A DNA stretch of 33,974 nt from an uncultured Saprospiraceae bacterium (GTDB lineage: Bacteria > Bacteroidota > Bacteroidia > Chitinophagales > Saprospiraceae), in assembly GCA_937928405.1 (NCBI GenBank), contig CALFWZ010000219.1, positions 1 through 33,974 of the forward strand. Reading direction: 5' to 3'. Position 1 is the stretch's first letter; each line of letters opens with the position of its first letter. Shown here in pieces: positions 24,404 to 33,265 of the stretch. A program made the position numbers and the translations under genes. Below the pieces are notes generated by a model, which saw nothing but the letters and a program-made list of their open reading frames with translations, had not been told where the DNA came from and made no database searches.

Positions 24404-25303
24404 ATGGAAATACCAGAATTCCCAAATTTAATTCATTATGCTATTCCTTTTTTTGCAGCCACTGTTTTCCTTGAAGTCATTCTAACGGTAAAGGTGAAAT
24501 TAGAAGACTATCAATTTAAGGATGCAGGAACTTCTATTCTAATGGGTTTGGGAAATGTAGCTATAGGGTTATTTACCAAAGGAATGGTGTTAAGCTTATT
24601 CTATTTGATCTATAATTTTTATCATTTTTTTGAAATCCCCTTTGTTTGGTGGGCTTGGTTGATACTTTTGTTTGCAGAGGATTTATGCTATTATTGCTTT
24701 CATAGGACCAGTCACGAGAGCCGATTCTTTTGGGCCAGTCATGTTGTACATCATTCCTCTCAAGAATATAATCTAAGCACGGCGTTACGACAAACTTGGT
24801 CGGGTAGTTTTTATTCTTTTGTCTTTTGGATTCCTTTGATACTTATTGGATTTCATCCAGTGATGGTTTTGGTACAAATGTCGATAAGCTTAATTTATCA
24901 ATACTGGATTCACACTGAATTGATTGATAAAATGCCAAATTGGTTTGAAGCAGTGCTCAACACACCAAGTCATCATCGGGTACACCATGCCACTAATCCG
25001 CAATATTTAGATAGAAATCATGCAGGCATTTTTATCATCTGGGATCGACTTTTTGGAACATTCGAACCTGAAGTAGAAAAACCTGTTTATGGGTTGGTAA
25101 AAAATATTGAAACCTATAATCCTATAAAAATTGCTTTTTTGGAATGGTATCATCTGTTTAAAGATTCTTTCACTTCAAAAACTTCTCTTATTAATAAGCT
25201 TAAGTATTTTATCAAACCACCTGGTTGGAAACATGATGGCACTAGCATACTGTCTTCAGATTTGAGGAAAGAGTGGGAAGAGCAGGGTAGTAGGATGAAT
25301 TAG
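24404..25303 (+). CDS. Sterol desaturase / fatty acid hydroxylase superfamily protein
   Basis: A 299-aa integral membrane di-iron enzyme. The three histidine clusters are present: H-R-T-S-H at 100-104, H-V-V-H-H at 113-117 and H-H-R-V-H-H at 190-195, with a further His in D-R-N-H-A-G. About four hydrophobic segments surround them. Family members hydroxylate or desaturate lipid substrates (fatty acyl chains, sterols, carotenoids) using O2; the specific substrate cannot be told. The gene is flanked by a pseudogene remnant on the left and a 25-bp perfect hairpin on the right and appears monocistronic. Confidence 0.88.
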   Translation: MEIPEFPNLIHYAIPFFAATVFLEVILTVKVKLEDYQFKDAGTSILMGLGNVAIGLFTKGMVLSLFYLIYNFYHFFEIPFVWWAWLILLFAEDLCYYCFHRTSHESRFFWASHVVHHSSQEYNLSTALRQTWSGSFYSFVFWIPLILIGFHPVMVLVQMSISLIYQYWIHTELIDKMPNWFEAVLNTPSHHRVHHATNPQYLDRNHAGIFIIWDRLFGTFEPEVEKPVYGLVKNIETYNPIKIAFLEWYHLFKDSFTSKTSLINKLKYFIKPPGWKHDGTSILSSDLRKEWEEQGSRMN

Positions 25304-25330
25304 AAAATACAATTTCGTGCTGATCGTTTT

Positions 25331-25382
25331 TTAAATAGCCCTAAGCAAGTTAGAAAATTCTAACTTGCTTAGGGCTATTTAA
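25331..25382. terminator. 25-bp perfect inverted repeat after the hydroxylase gene
   Basis: The arms 25331-25355 and 25358-25382 are exact reverse complements (core TAGCCCTAAGCAAGTTAG) with only two A residues between them. It starts 27 bases after the stop codon. T-rich sequence flanks both sides (GTTTTTT before, TTCTTTC after), but no strong T-run is adjacent on the plus strand. It most likely ends the hydroxylase transcript. The stem is far longer than a terminator needs. Confidence 0.7.
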
Positions 25383-25837
25383 TTCTTTCAAAATTTTTAT
25401 TCAAAGAAGAAATCTTATCTATTTTACTTTTTAGACAGCTAGCTGGAAGAATTTTCAAACTTAGTAAAGAAATTTACATTTGGTATGTAACCAGTTATAT
25501 CCGAAATCCTGCCTTTTATTTATGTCTACCACCGCTTATTAATTATAACTAGGTAAATGATCTCTTTTATATGATCTTACAGAAGATTTCTGGATTTTAT
25601 CGGTCATTTAACAATGCTTTACGTTTATTGTCTGACATCATTCGGTCATAGGATTTTTCCGTGAAAAAGTAATAGTTATTGGTTGTCAATTATGATAAAT
25701 AAAAAAAAATAATTAAAATTTATTATTAAAATATCATCGAAAAAGTTAATTTAATAAAAAAATAAATACTTATTGTTAAATATAGTATAAGATTTTACCC
25801 TTTAATTTATCATTTCTAAAACCAAAACACACTCATT
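25383..25837. other. AT-rich region upstream of the secreted protease, 455 bp
   Basis: No gene is supported. The last ~170 bases are extremely AT-rich (long A runs and TTATTATTAAAA-type sequence), and the protease promoter must lie here, but I find no clean TAnnTTTG box. Short open stretches on the minus strand are interrupted by stops every 10-25 codons. Confidence 0.5.
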
Positions 25838-28800
25838 ATGAAAAAAGTACTCCCCATTTTATTTATGATGTTCTTTCTAGGAGTCAATTTGACCGCCCAG
25901 AAAGTGCAAATCAATTCCAGAGATTTTATAGAAATCAATGCAGTAGCTTTAGATGTTTCTTCTCAAGACAAATTGCTGATTGACAAACAATTAGCCGATT
26001 ATGATGTGTATGATTTCGATCTGGAAAGTTTACGTGCGCTTGTAAAGGAAAGACCAACGCAAGCAAATTTGATCTTTAATTTACCGGGAAAATCCGCTAT
26101 GAAAGTTACCATTCACGAGCACGACATCAGATCAAGTGATTACCGAGCCACTGCCATGACAGAAAATGGCCTTGTTGAAATACCTCGAGGTGACTGTATT
26201 ACTTATAAAGGTTATACAGAACCAGGGGAAGAGGTGCGTTTAACGATAACAGAGGAAATGATTTATGGTTTCATTGAAGTTGATAATGAAGACATGTTTA
26301 TAATGTCTCTCCCTACAGTCGTAAAGGGAACAGAAGGAGGTGGAGTAATAACTTATTTTCCAAAAGACATTAAGGGTGAAATGAATGTTTGTCTAGTGGA
26401 TGATACTGGTGCTGGTAATTCACCTCCACCACCTTCAACAAGTATGTTTCTACCGACTTGCAAAATAATGGAGTTTGCCACGGATGCGGATCGGGAGCAA
26501 TTTAACGCGGCTGGAAGTATTGCTGCCGCGAATGCTATAGCATTGGCTGACTTAAACGTTGCCGAAGCGATCTATGTTGGAGCATTTAATTTAGCTTTTG
26601 AGGTAGTTTTTCAAAATGTCTGGACTGTAGCTGCTAATTTGGATCCCTATGTTTCAACTGCTGCCGGAACGATACCTTTCGAAGTAAGTACGGCGGCAAC
26701 AATGGCGCCTTTTAATGGAGTGCAAAGAGACTATTTAATGTTGTACTCTGGTAAAAATGCAACTGCTCCTGGAGCCTCTTTTGTAGGTGTGATTTGTACT
26801 AATCCTGGCAATAGTGTTGGATACGTAACGCCAGCGGGTGCGCGATTTTCTCCACGAACAACAGCTCATGAGGTTGGTCATGCACTTGGTGCTCGACACC
26901 CTGATGGTGACGATTGTGGAGGTCCAGGTCAGACAATTATGTGTGGTGGGACCATTAATGGTAATGCTAATTTTTCAGTGGCTAGTAGAGCTGTAATTCA
27001 AGGCTTTATTGACCCAGGCCCATGTCTAGATACACCATTTACTCCTACAAGTGATGATTTTGAAGGTACATTAGGCAATTGGACTCAATCTAATACTGAT
27101 AATTTTAATTGGACTATTCGATCAGGAAGCACTCCTTCTTCTAATACAGGTCCATCTAGTGCCTTTAGGAATACTAGATATATTTACACAGAAGCAAGTG
27201 GAAGAAGTAATCAGGTTGCACAAATTATTTCTCCTGAATATTTCATTTGTGGTTCTGGAATCTTTCTTTCATTTGGGTATCATATGTTTGGTTCTAATAT
27301 GGGAAACCTAAGGGTAGAAATTACGGATGATATGGGGGCTACCTGGCAGCAAGTATGGACAAGAACAGGTAATCAAGGAAATGCTTGGTTAAATGCAGCT
27401 ATTAGTCTTAATAATTTCCAAAGTAGTATTATCCAAATCCGTATTACGGGTACGGTGGGAAATGGGTTTAGGTCAGATATGGCGATTGACGACCTTGCTA
27501 TCGGAGGTTCTTGTTCTATTAGTGCAAATCCAAATGTTCTGATTATCCCACAAGGAGGAGGAACAGTAACTTCATCGATATCTGGTTCTGGTTCATGGGA
27601 GGCCCACTTGTCTAATAATACTTGGGCAACTATCAATGCTAATATTTGGAATAGTACGGTATCAGTTACCGCCCCAGCGAACACTACGACAAACGCAAGA
27701 ACAAGTTCCTTAAATATTTTTTGTGGACCAACCGTCTACAGCATATTTGTTGTCCAGCCTGGTATCACCGTTCCTCCACCTACACCTTGTGGGGCTCCTT
27801 TTACTTCTTTACCAAATAATTTAACTTTTGAATCAACCTGGTTAGCAGGTTGGACGCAAGATGCGAGTGATGATATAAATTGGACTAGACGATCTGGATC
27901 AACTCCTTCCTGGAATACAGGGCCAAGTGGGGCTGCAACCGGAAGTTTTTATATGTATACAGAAGCTTCTTCTGGCAATTCTAATAAAGTTGCGAATCTA
28001 GTATCTCCATGTTACAACCTAGCGGGGGTACCATCTCCTGCAGTTTCTTTTTCTTATCACATGCTTGGTTCTAACATGGGAACCCTAAGACTGCAGGTAA
28101 GTCAAAACGGAGGAAGCACCTGGTCAACGATTTGGACAAGAAATGGTAGTCAAGGTAGTAACTGGCTTAATAGCGGGGATATTGACCTTTCAAGTTATAC
28201 CAGCGTACCGATACAATTAAGATTAAATGGCACAACTGGGAACGGTTGGAGTAGTGATATTGCCATTGATAATGTCGTAGTTGAGTCTCAAGGATGTTAT
28301 GATAATTACGAGCCTAATAATTCGCTCAGTCAGACTTACTCGACTACAATGGGTAACTCCATTACTTTTAACAATATCTGTTTGTCACCAGGAGATAATG
28401 ACTACTTTTTGTTAATCAATGGTAGCAATTTATTTAAAGTTAGAGTAAGAGGGAGATTGGCATCTACCACAGGAGATTATAGTTTGGTAATCAATGTTTC
28501 TGGTAATACGGTTACTGCTCAAACCCAGTCTTGGAATGGTTCCAATACGGACACCTATTTGTATATATACAGTGTAAACAATGCTCTTTTAGCTTCTAAT
28601 GATAATTGGAATGGCGTATTTTCAAGGGCAACGGCAGCAATCCCAGGTGCTTTTGCGCCTGATGTAGCACCAAAGATAAAGGCCAATCCAAAATTTGATT
28701 TAGGTAATTATCCGAATCCATTTAGCGATTTAACTACCTTCTCTTTTAATTTAGAAGAAGCTTCTCCAGTAAGTTTGACGATCACTAATTTGAATGGTAA

Positions 28801-28951
28801 AAGGGTAGCTACACCAATTAATCAGGTAGATTATGACAAAGGTAGTCACCAGGTTGAATTTGATGCTAGTGCTTTGCCGATGGGTGTTTACCTATATACT
28901 TTGGCCACAAAGAATGGTGTAAAAAGCAAACAAATGATTATTGTTCGATAA
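25838..28951 (+). CDS. Secreted zinc metalloprotease with repeated jelly-roll domains and a T9SS sorting domain
   Basis: A 1037-aa exported protein. A signal peptide (1-21) is followed by a pro-region to about 200. The metzincin catalytic domain (~202-397) has zinc ligands His344, His348 and His354 in H-E-V-G-H-A-L-G-A-R-H and a Met-turn at Met368 (T-I-M-C-G-G). Two similar MAM-like jelly-roll modules lie at ~405-556 and ~660-816, separated by a BACON-like Ig domain (~557-642). A pre-peptidase-C-like domain (~820-930, D-N-Y-E-P-N-N start) precedes the T9SS type A sorting domain (~953-1037, N-Y-P-N-P-F-S-D-L-T-T ... G-V-Y-L-Y-T-L). It should cross the outer membrane through T9SS and be surface-bound or released as a broad protease. 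Confidence 0.92.
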   Translation: MKKVLPILFMMFFLGVNLTAQKVQINSRDFIEINAVALDVSSQDKLLIDKQLADYDVYDFDLESLRALVKERPTQANLIFNLPGKSAMKVTIHEHDIRSSDYRATAMTENGLVEIPRGDCITYKGYTEPGEEVRLTITEEMIYGFIEVDNEDMFIMSLPTVVKGTEGGGVITYFPKDIKGEMNVCLVDDTGAGNSPPPPSTSMFLPTCKIMEFATDADREQFNAAGSIAAANAIALADLNVAEAIYVGAFNLAFEVVFQNVWTVAANLDPYVSTAAGTIPFEVSTAATMAPFNGVQRDYLMLYSGKNATAPGASFVGVICTNPGNSVGYVTPAGARFSPRTTAHEVGHALGARHPDGDDCGGPGQTIMCGGTINGNANFSVASRAVIQGFIDPGPCLDTPFTPTSDDFEGTLGNWTQSNTDNFNWTIRSGSTPSSNTGPSSAFRNTRYIYTEASGRSNQVAQIISPEYFICGSGIFLSFGYHMFGSNMGNLRVEITDDMGATWQQVWTRTGNQGNAWLNAAISLNNFQSSIIQIRITGTVGNGFRSDMAIDDLAIGGSCSISANPNVLIIPQGGGTVTSSISGSGSWEAHLSNNTWATINANIWNSTVSVTAPANTTTNARTSSLNIFCGPTVYSIFVVQPGITVPPPTPCGAPFTSLPNNLTFESTWLAGWTQDASDDINWTRRSGSTPSWNTGPSGAATGSFYMYTEASSGNSNKVANLVSPCYNLAGVPSPAVSFSYHMLGSNMGTLRLQVSQNGGSTWSTIWTRNGSQGSNWLNSGDIDLSSYTSVPIQLRLNGTTGNGWSSDIAIDNVVVESQGCYDNYEPNNSLSQTYSTTMGNSITFNNICLSPGDNDYFLLINGSNLFKVRVRGRLASTTGDYSLVINVSGNTVTAQTQSWNGSNTDTYLYIYSVNNALLASNDNWNGVFSRATAAIPGAFAPDVAPKIKANPKFDLGNYPNPFSDLTTFSFNLEEASPVSLTITNLNGKRVATPINQVDYDKGSHQVEFDASALPMGVYLYTLATKNGVKSKQMIIVR

Positions 28952-28995
28952 TTTATATCCTAACAACTTCTTACAGAATATTATTATTTGATATT

Positions 28996-29031
28996 TCCCT
29001 CTTTCCCTTTATGGAAAGGGGGCTTTTTTTT
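28996..29031 (+). terminator. Protease gene terminator
   Basis: CTTTCC (29001-29006 region) pairs with GGAAAG after a CTTTAT loop. The stem is extended by CCC/GGG with one bulge and followed by eight T residues. It lies 45 bases after the protease stop. Confidence 0.75.
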
Positions 29032-29169
29032 GGTGCTAAACAGATGGTTATATTTGACTAAGTCATCTCATTTTTAGCAATAAATTTAGTTAGTCTACGG
29101 TAGGCTTATTAGCTATCAGGTTAAATGGAGATGAATAAATTTCCTCTCCAAAAACAAAGATCAACTACC

Positions 29170-30546
29170 TTAAAATTTTTTTCTAATTCCAACACCAATC
29201 GAGAAACCACGATATCGAAGTTTAGTGCCTGCTAAGGGTTGCAAAATATTTGAGGATCTTTGAGATCTAAAATTTGTTAGGAATGATAACTTTTGAGTTA
29301 GTTTATATTCCATTCCTAATCCTGCATACCATTGATGTACGCCGGACTTTTTATATAAATCATAAACTTCATCTTCCTCTTTTATCTCATCCGACAGTCC
29401 TAGAAATTTCCCTTCGACTTTATTAGCAAAATTAAACTTGGCGCCAGCTGTTAGATGTAAGCTAAATCTGGCGCTTTGAAGGGGGACAAAGTTAAGTTCA
29501 ATCGGGATAGACCATTGCTGAATTCGATTATAATTTCTCAAATTCCGGGTCGTTATTTCGTACTGTGTACTGGTTCCTGGAACATAAAAAGTGGTCGTTA
29601 CATATTCGAAAAAAGAAGCACTATCATTTTGAACTTCGGTAGCATTATTATCTATAACGCCTGTCCAATTTATAACTTCTTCTAAGACGGTGTAATCCAA
29701 TCCTATTCCTATGCTAAATTTTTCTATGGGCTCATAAAAAATAAGTCCATCGGCTTGATAAGCATAACGAAAGGCTTCACTTGCCGTTTTTTCTTCGATA
29801 TATTCAGCATCAATTCCTGAAAAAGATCTTTCTAATAGTAAAAAACTCGTCCCAAGTTTTGCAGACCATTTGGTTGTTTTCATTTTATTGATGACTATCG
29901 GTGCATCTTTTCTTTTTTCAGAATTTAGAAGGGGAGGCCCTAGGGTTTCTAAAAATGGAATCCCAACGAAGGCTTTCAAAATAGGGGAGTGACCAGTTAA
30001 GTTTTCATTAGCTAGATTTTCTCTTAATAAAGGAGAATCAGATTTTTTTGTTGTTAAGTTCGGAGCGGATTCTGTGTTTGTAAAGGTTGTTTTTTTGTGG
30101 TGTATTTTATTGGCAGGTTCTTGTTGGTTAAAGGTTATCTTAGGAGTGTTGGTATTCTTTTTTGAGTTTTTAGTTAACGTTTCGTCAATGGAATTTATGA
30201 CTTCCTTATTTTTTACCAAATCAATTTTTTTAATGATCTTTTTTATCGTATCTAGGGAAGTGGCAGAATGATGGTTCGTTTTAACTTTCTTATCTTTGGT
30301 TTCAGTTGTCATTTCAGTAACCTTTCTAAGGGAGTTATTTTCCTCAGTTGGATTTCCGAAATATATAGATAAAAGAATACCAATAGTAGCAATTGAAATT
30401 CCACCAAAGAAAATCCAAAAGAAAAATTTACGATCCTTTTTATTTTCAGGAAGTTCTTTTTCGATCTCTTGCCAAAGGTCAAATTTGTCAAGTTGGCTTT
30501 CTTTTTGTTCAAAAGCTTCTTTTATTTTTGAATCTAAGTTTTTCAT
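29170..30546 (-). CDS. Anti-sigma-like N-terminus fused through a linker to an outer-membrane beta-barrel
   Basis: A 458-aa protein in three parts. Residues 1-40 are a charged cytoplasmic-type segment (I-K-E-A-F-E-Q-K-E, then L-W-Q-E-I-E-K-E-L-P). One transmembrane helix at ~41-63 follows. Residues ~64-220 are a Lys/Thr/Asn-rich low-complexity linker. The last ~235 residues alternate hydrophobic strands and end G-V-G-I-R-K-K-F, the terminal-Phe pattern of outer-membrane beta-barrels. The gene begins 1 base after the ECF sigma stop, so it is probably the sigma regulator. Binding of the sigma factor by residues 1-40 is inference; no classical zinc anti-sigma motif is present. Confidence 0.75.
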   Translation of the reverse strand: MKNLDSKIKEAFEQKESQLDKFDLWQEIEKELPENKKDRKFFFWIFFGGISIATIGILLSIYFGNPTEENNSLRKVTEMTTETKDKKVKTNHHSATSLDTIKKIIKKIDLVKNKEVINSIDETLTKNSKKNTNTPKITFNQQEPANKIHHKKTTFTNTESAPNLTTKKSDSPLLRENLANENLTGHSPILKAFVGIPFLETLGPPLLNSEKRKDAPIVINKMKTTKWSAKLGTSFLLLERSFSGIDAEYIEEKTASEAFRYAYQADGLIFYEPIEKFSIGIGLDYTVLEEVINWTGVIDNNATEVQNDSASFFEYVTTTFYVPGTSTQYEITTRNLRNYNRIQQWSIPIELNFVPLQSARFSLHLTAGAKFNFANKVEGKFLGLSDEIKEEDEVYDLYKKSGVHQWYAGLGMEYKLTQKLSFLTNFRSQRSSNILQPLAGTKLRYRGFSIGVGIRKKF

Positions 30547-30547
30547 A

Positions 30548-31096
30548 CTAACTTACTTTATTTAAATTTGACGAATTACCAAATTTATTCATCAAGATTT
30601 TTCTCGCTTTAAATAATTGTGTTCTGGATGTACTTTCTGTGATACCCAACTGTGCACTGATTTCTCGATGAGAATATCCTTCCACAACGCTTAACATAAA
30701 GATGGTTCGATAACCTAAGGGAATAGTTCCTATCTCCTTAAGCAATAATTCAAAATCAATATTAGAACCAAAATCTGGTAAATAGACATTTAGGGTATTA
30801 GGTAAATCTTCATTTTCTAAAAATACCAGTCTTTTGTTTTTTCGATAAGTCATCAAACATTCATTGATGGCGATTCTTTTGATCCAAGCTCCAAAATTTC
30901 CTTTGTCTCCATTAAAACTAGCGAGGTTTTTAAAGATTTTAATAAAGGTTTTTTGCACATTATCTTTCGCGGTGGGTAAGTCAGGGCCATAGCGCTCACA
31001 AATAAGACTTATCGGTTTCACATACTGATCAAACAACTCAAACTGAGCTTTTCGGTCATTCTGCAAACATTTTTTTATAAGTAATTTAAGTTCCAT
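30548..31096 (-). CDS. ECF RNA polymerase sigma factor
   Basis: A 182-aa sigma-70-family protein of the extracytoplasmic-function type with only regions 2 and 4. Region 2 covers about residues 20-92 (F-E-L-F-D-Q-Y-V, D-N-V-Q-K-T-F-I-K-I-F, then F-G-A-W-I-K-R-I-A-I-N). Region 4.2 has Y-S-H-R-E-I-S-A-Q-L-G-I-T-E-S-T-S-R-T-Q-L-F-K-A-R. The ATG at 31096 is preferred over a TTG three codons upstream. It is followed after 1 base by the membrane/beta-barrel gene, the usual sigma/anti-sigma order. The upstream terminator separates it from the lipoprotein gene, so it should have its own, possibly self-regulated, promoter in the 42 bases between. Confidence 0.9.
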   Translation of the reverse strand: MELKLLIKKCLQNDRKAQFELFDQYVKPISLICERYGPDLPTAKDNVQKTFIKIFKNLASFNGDKGNFGAWIKRIAINECLMTYRKNKRLVFLENEDLPNTLNVYLPDFGSNIDFELLLKEIGTIPLGYRTIFMLSVVEGYSHREISAQLGITESTSRTQLFKARKILMNKFGNSSNLNKVS

Positions 31097-31138
31097 TTCA
31101 ACCAAGATATATTCCTCTGAAAATTGCTTTCAATAAAT

Positions 31139-31176
31139 TATTTTGGACTCACTGCATATTCAGTGAGTCCAAAATA
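31139..31176 (-). terminator. Terminator of the lipoprotein gene
   Basis: A 16-bp perfect stem: TTTTGGACTCACTG (31141-31154) with CAGTGAGTCCAAAA (31161-31174), extended by TA/TA, with a 6-base loop. It lies 10 bases after the lipoprotein stop on the minus strand and before the sigma start. Only weak T-richness follows (AATTTATTG), so efficiency is uncertain. Confidence 0.7.
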
Positions 31177-31186
31177 TCACCATAAC

Positions 31187-32605
31187 TTATTTGTAAATAG
31201 TAGCACTGCCTTGAAAAAGTGCTCCGTCGCTTCCTGCATCTGGTCCAGATAGAATTTCTACCAATATGCCAATAATATTCAATCGAATTTTATCTCCATC
31301 GTCTGCTAATAAAAATAAAAAGTCTTCTGAATTGCGGTAAAGTAATTCTCCATCTTGATAGAATTCAAAAGAGGTACACACCCAGTTGCCATCTGTATTT
31401 GTTTCAGCAACTAATAAAAACTGCTCGGCTGCATTTAAATTTTCCGTTATAATAAGAGAAGTTCCTGCCACATAAGATTCTAACAATAAATGGTTGTTTG
31501 ATATTCGATTAGCAGTACTATAATGATCAGAAATTGAAAAAGTGCTTGCACCACAAATTACTCGATCTCCAAAATCTACCGTAGTTTCTCCTTCTACATA
31601 ATCGACAGAGTAGCTAACTTGAGGAGTGTTAGGAGCCGATATAGTAGCAACGATTGTTGGTAGTCCTAAACATCCAGCATCTAAGATTGTGTTATAATAG
31701 CCATTAGCATCAGTTGTTACTGAACCAATCAATCTTGGCGTAATAAAATCAACACTATAAAATCGAACCGTTGCATTTTCGACTGGGATTCCATCACAAT
31801 CTACGACTGATCCAGTAAAGGTTAGTTCGAGTGTTGCTCCGTTGGATTGACTGGCATTGGTGTTAGTTGGGAGGGTAGTGTCTTCACTAAAAGATCCAAT
31901 GCTTTCTGCAAAATAGCCTTCAGGCAAGGGAATATCTTCCGCGTTGATGGTTTTAAATTGCGTAGTGGCACATCCATCTATTTCAAAGATACTAAGCGCT
32001 AGCTCAACATCAACTGGAACTAACATTTCATAAAATCCTTGCTGGTCGAGAAAAACATAATTTTGAAACAGGGTAGTATCATTATTTAAGATGGCATCCA
32101 ATTCGTAAATATAAACAAGGAATCCACCTGGGTTTCCAACTGCATCCGTTACTCGTCCCCGGACAAGAACTACATCTGTTCTTAAAAGCGAAGCTACGTT
32201 GGCTCCAGTGATAGGCGTTGATTCCTCTGTCGAAGTAAGGGTGATTTCAACAAAGCCTGCTGCTATTTGTTCTGGTTCAATTCGTAAAATATTGTCTTCG
32301 TAAATGGTTTTCTCTCCGCGGAGTAACAATCTTTTATCTAAAGATTCCAGCGCTATCTCCGTCGTAACAGTTCCCGAATTATCCGTTAGCAATTCTAAAG
32401 TCTGTGTCCCTTCTTCGAATATTTGTAGATTAACATCAGAAATTGGGACGCCATTTTTATCCACGGCCTTAAACGTTATTTCTGGATTAATTTCTTGAGG
32501 TTCTTCAGTGATCGTCTCGATTTCAATTTTATCAAATTCATCCTCCTTTTGGCAGGAGGTAAATACAAAAAATGCAAAGGCAAGTAGTAGGAATATATTT
32601 TTCAT
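31187..32605 (-). CDS. Large lipoprotein with carboxypeptidase-regulatory-like beta domains
   Basis: A 472-aa lipoprotein. The signal M-K-N-I-F-L-L-L-A-F-A-F-F-V-F-T-S-C has lipidation Cys18 and an acidic Q-K-E-D-E-F-D follow-up, which in Bacteroidota favours surface or outer-membrane export. Three Ig-like beta units of the carboxypeptidase-regulatory type are visible: I-T-F-K-A-V-D-K-N-G-V-P-I-S-D-V (~42-125), V-R-G-R-V-T-D-A-V-G-N-P-G-G-F (~148-230) and F-T-G-S-V-V-D-C-D-G-I-P-V-E-N-A (~268-345). The C-terminal ~120 residues (D-H-Y-S-T-A-N-R ... G-A-L-F-Q-G-S-A-T-I-Y-K) are unrecognised. It is upstream of the ECF sigma gene on the same strand but separated by a terminator. Function unknown. 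Confidence 0.75.
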   Translation of the reverse strand: MKNIFLLLAFAFFVFTSCQKEDEFDKIEIETITEEPQEINPEITFKAVDKNGVPISDVNLQIFEEGTQTLELLTDNSGTVTTEIALESLDKRLLLRGEKTIYEDNILRIEPEQIAAGFVEITLTSTEESTPITGANVASLLRTDVVLVRGRVTDAVGNPGGFLVYIYELDAILNNDTTLFQNYVFLDQQGFYEMLVPVDVELALSIFEIDGCATTQFKTINAEDIPLPEGYFAESIGSFSEDTTLPTNTNASQSNGATLELTFTGSVVDCDGIPVENATVRFYSVDFITPRLIGSVTTDANGYYNTILDAGCLGLPTIVATISAPNTPQVSYSVDYVEGETTVDFGDRVICGASTFSISDHYSTANRISNNHLLLESYVAGTSLIITENLNAAEQFLLVAETNTDGNWVCTSFEFYQDGELLYRNSEDFLFLLADDGDKIRLNIIGILVEILSGPDAGSDGALFQGSATIYK

Positions 32606-33220
32606 TTTATTGGATTTTTAAAGTAATGAAAGTTGTTAATTTCTTGTAATCGACTACGTACACCTTATTTATGCAGGTTTGATGGATTTCGTTGCCTGAG
32701 GGGTTGAATTATTTTGAAAACAGTTTTTTATTGATTCCGAAAGATGAAGATGAAATTCTGGCCTCTGAGCGAAAAATTAAAATGAATTTCGAGTCCTAAT
32801 GCTAAAATTCTAGGATTTAGCAGCTGTTAAAGATTAAGCATTGCAGTTCTAAAAAAAAATTTAACTCAAGAAGGGTAGGACGGATGAATCCTTCTTTCTG
32901 CTCTTCTTTTTTTGATAAAAAATTAATAAATATTTTTAAGTACACAGCGTGCTAGCCTGTGTACCTCAGATTTTTAGAGAAAAACAAAATCTTACAGGTA
33001 TCTCTATATAAAAGCAAATGTTTTATTTTAATTAAATTTCAAATCAATCCTTTCAAAACTCAGCAACCCTGTACACGCACAGATTCTTTCTAAATAATTA
33101 TAAACCCATACATAAGCTTCTATGCTTCTTGGAAAAAATAAGTGCGTCTAGATGGCCATAGGGGAATGCTTAAAAACCCTTACTTAACATAATATTAATT
33201 ATAGGAAAGAAGTGGGTAAT
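32606..33220. other. Longest gene-free stretch, 615 bp
   Basis: No convincing gene on either strand. On the minus strand two overlapping open stretches of about 32 codons (around 32700-32835) lack sensible starts. The segment contains a palindrome at 32940-32964 and the BLUF gene's terminator at its right edge. The rest is AT-rich without recognisable structure. Confidence 0.55.
32940..32964. repeat. Palindrome in the lipoprotein-BLUF gap
   Basis: GTACACAG (32940-32947) and CTGTGTAC (32957-32964) are exact reverse complements around CGTGCTAGC, which itself contains the palindrome GCTAGC. No T-run is adjacent. A related sequence, CTGTACACGCACAG, occurs at 33069-33082. It could be a dimeric regulator site. 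Confidence 0.4.
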
Positions 33221-33245
33221 AAAAAAACCGTATAAGAATACGGTT
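33221..33245 (-). terminator. BLUF gene terminator
   Basis: AACCGTAT (33226-33233) and ATACGGTT (33238-33245) form an 8-bp stem with a 4-base loop. On the minus strand the hairpin ends in a run of T residues (A-run 33221-33227 on the plus strand), 20 bases after the BLUF stop. Confidence 0.85.
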
Positions 33246-33265
33246 AAGTCTTTTATTGGAAGATT

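Noticed and set aside
25410..25480. A short minus-strand open stretch reading R-I-S-D-I-T-G-Y-I-P-N-V
   Set aside because: About 23 codons bounded by stops on both sides, without any recognised domain.
32700..32835. Two overlapping ~32-codon minus-strand open stretches upstream of the large lipoprotein
   Set aside because: No start codons in sensible places and no family resemblance; expected by chance in AT-rich DNA of this length.
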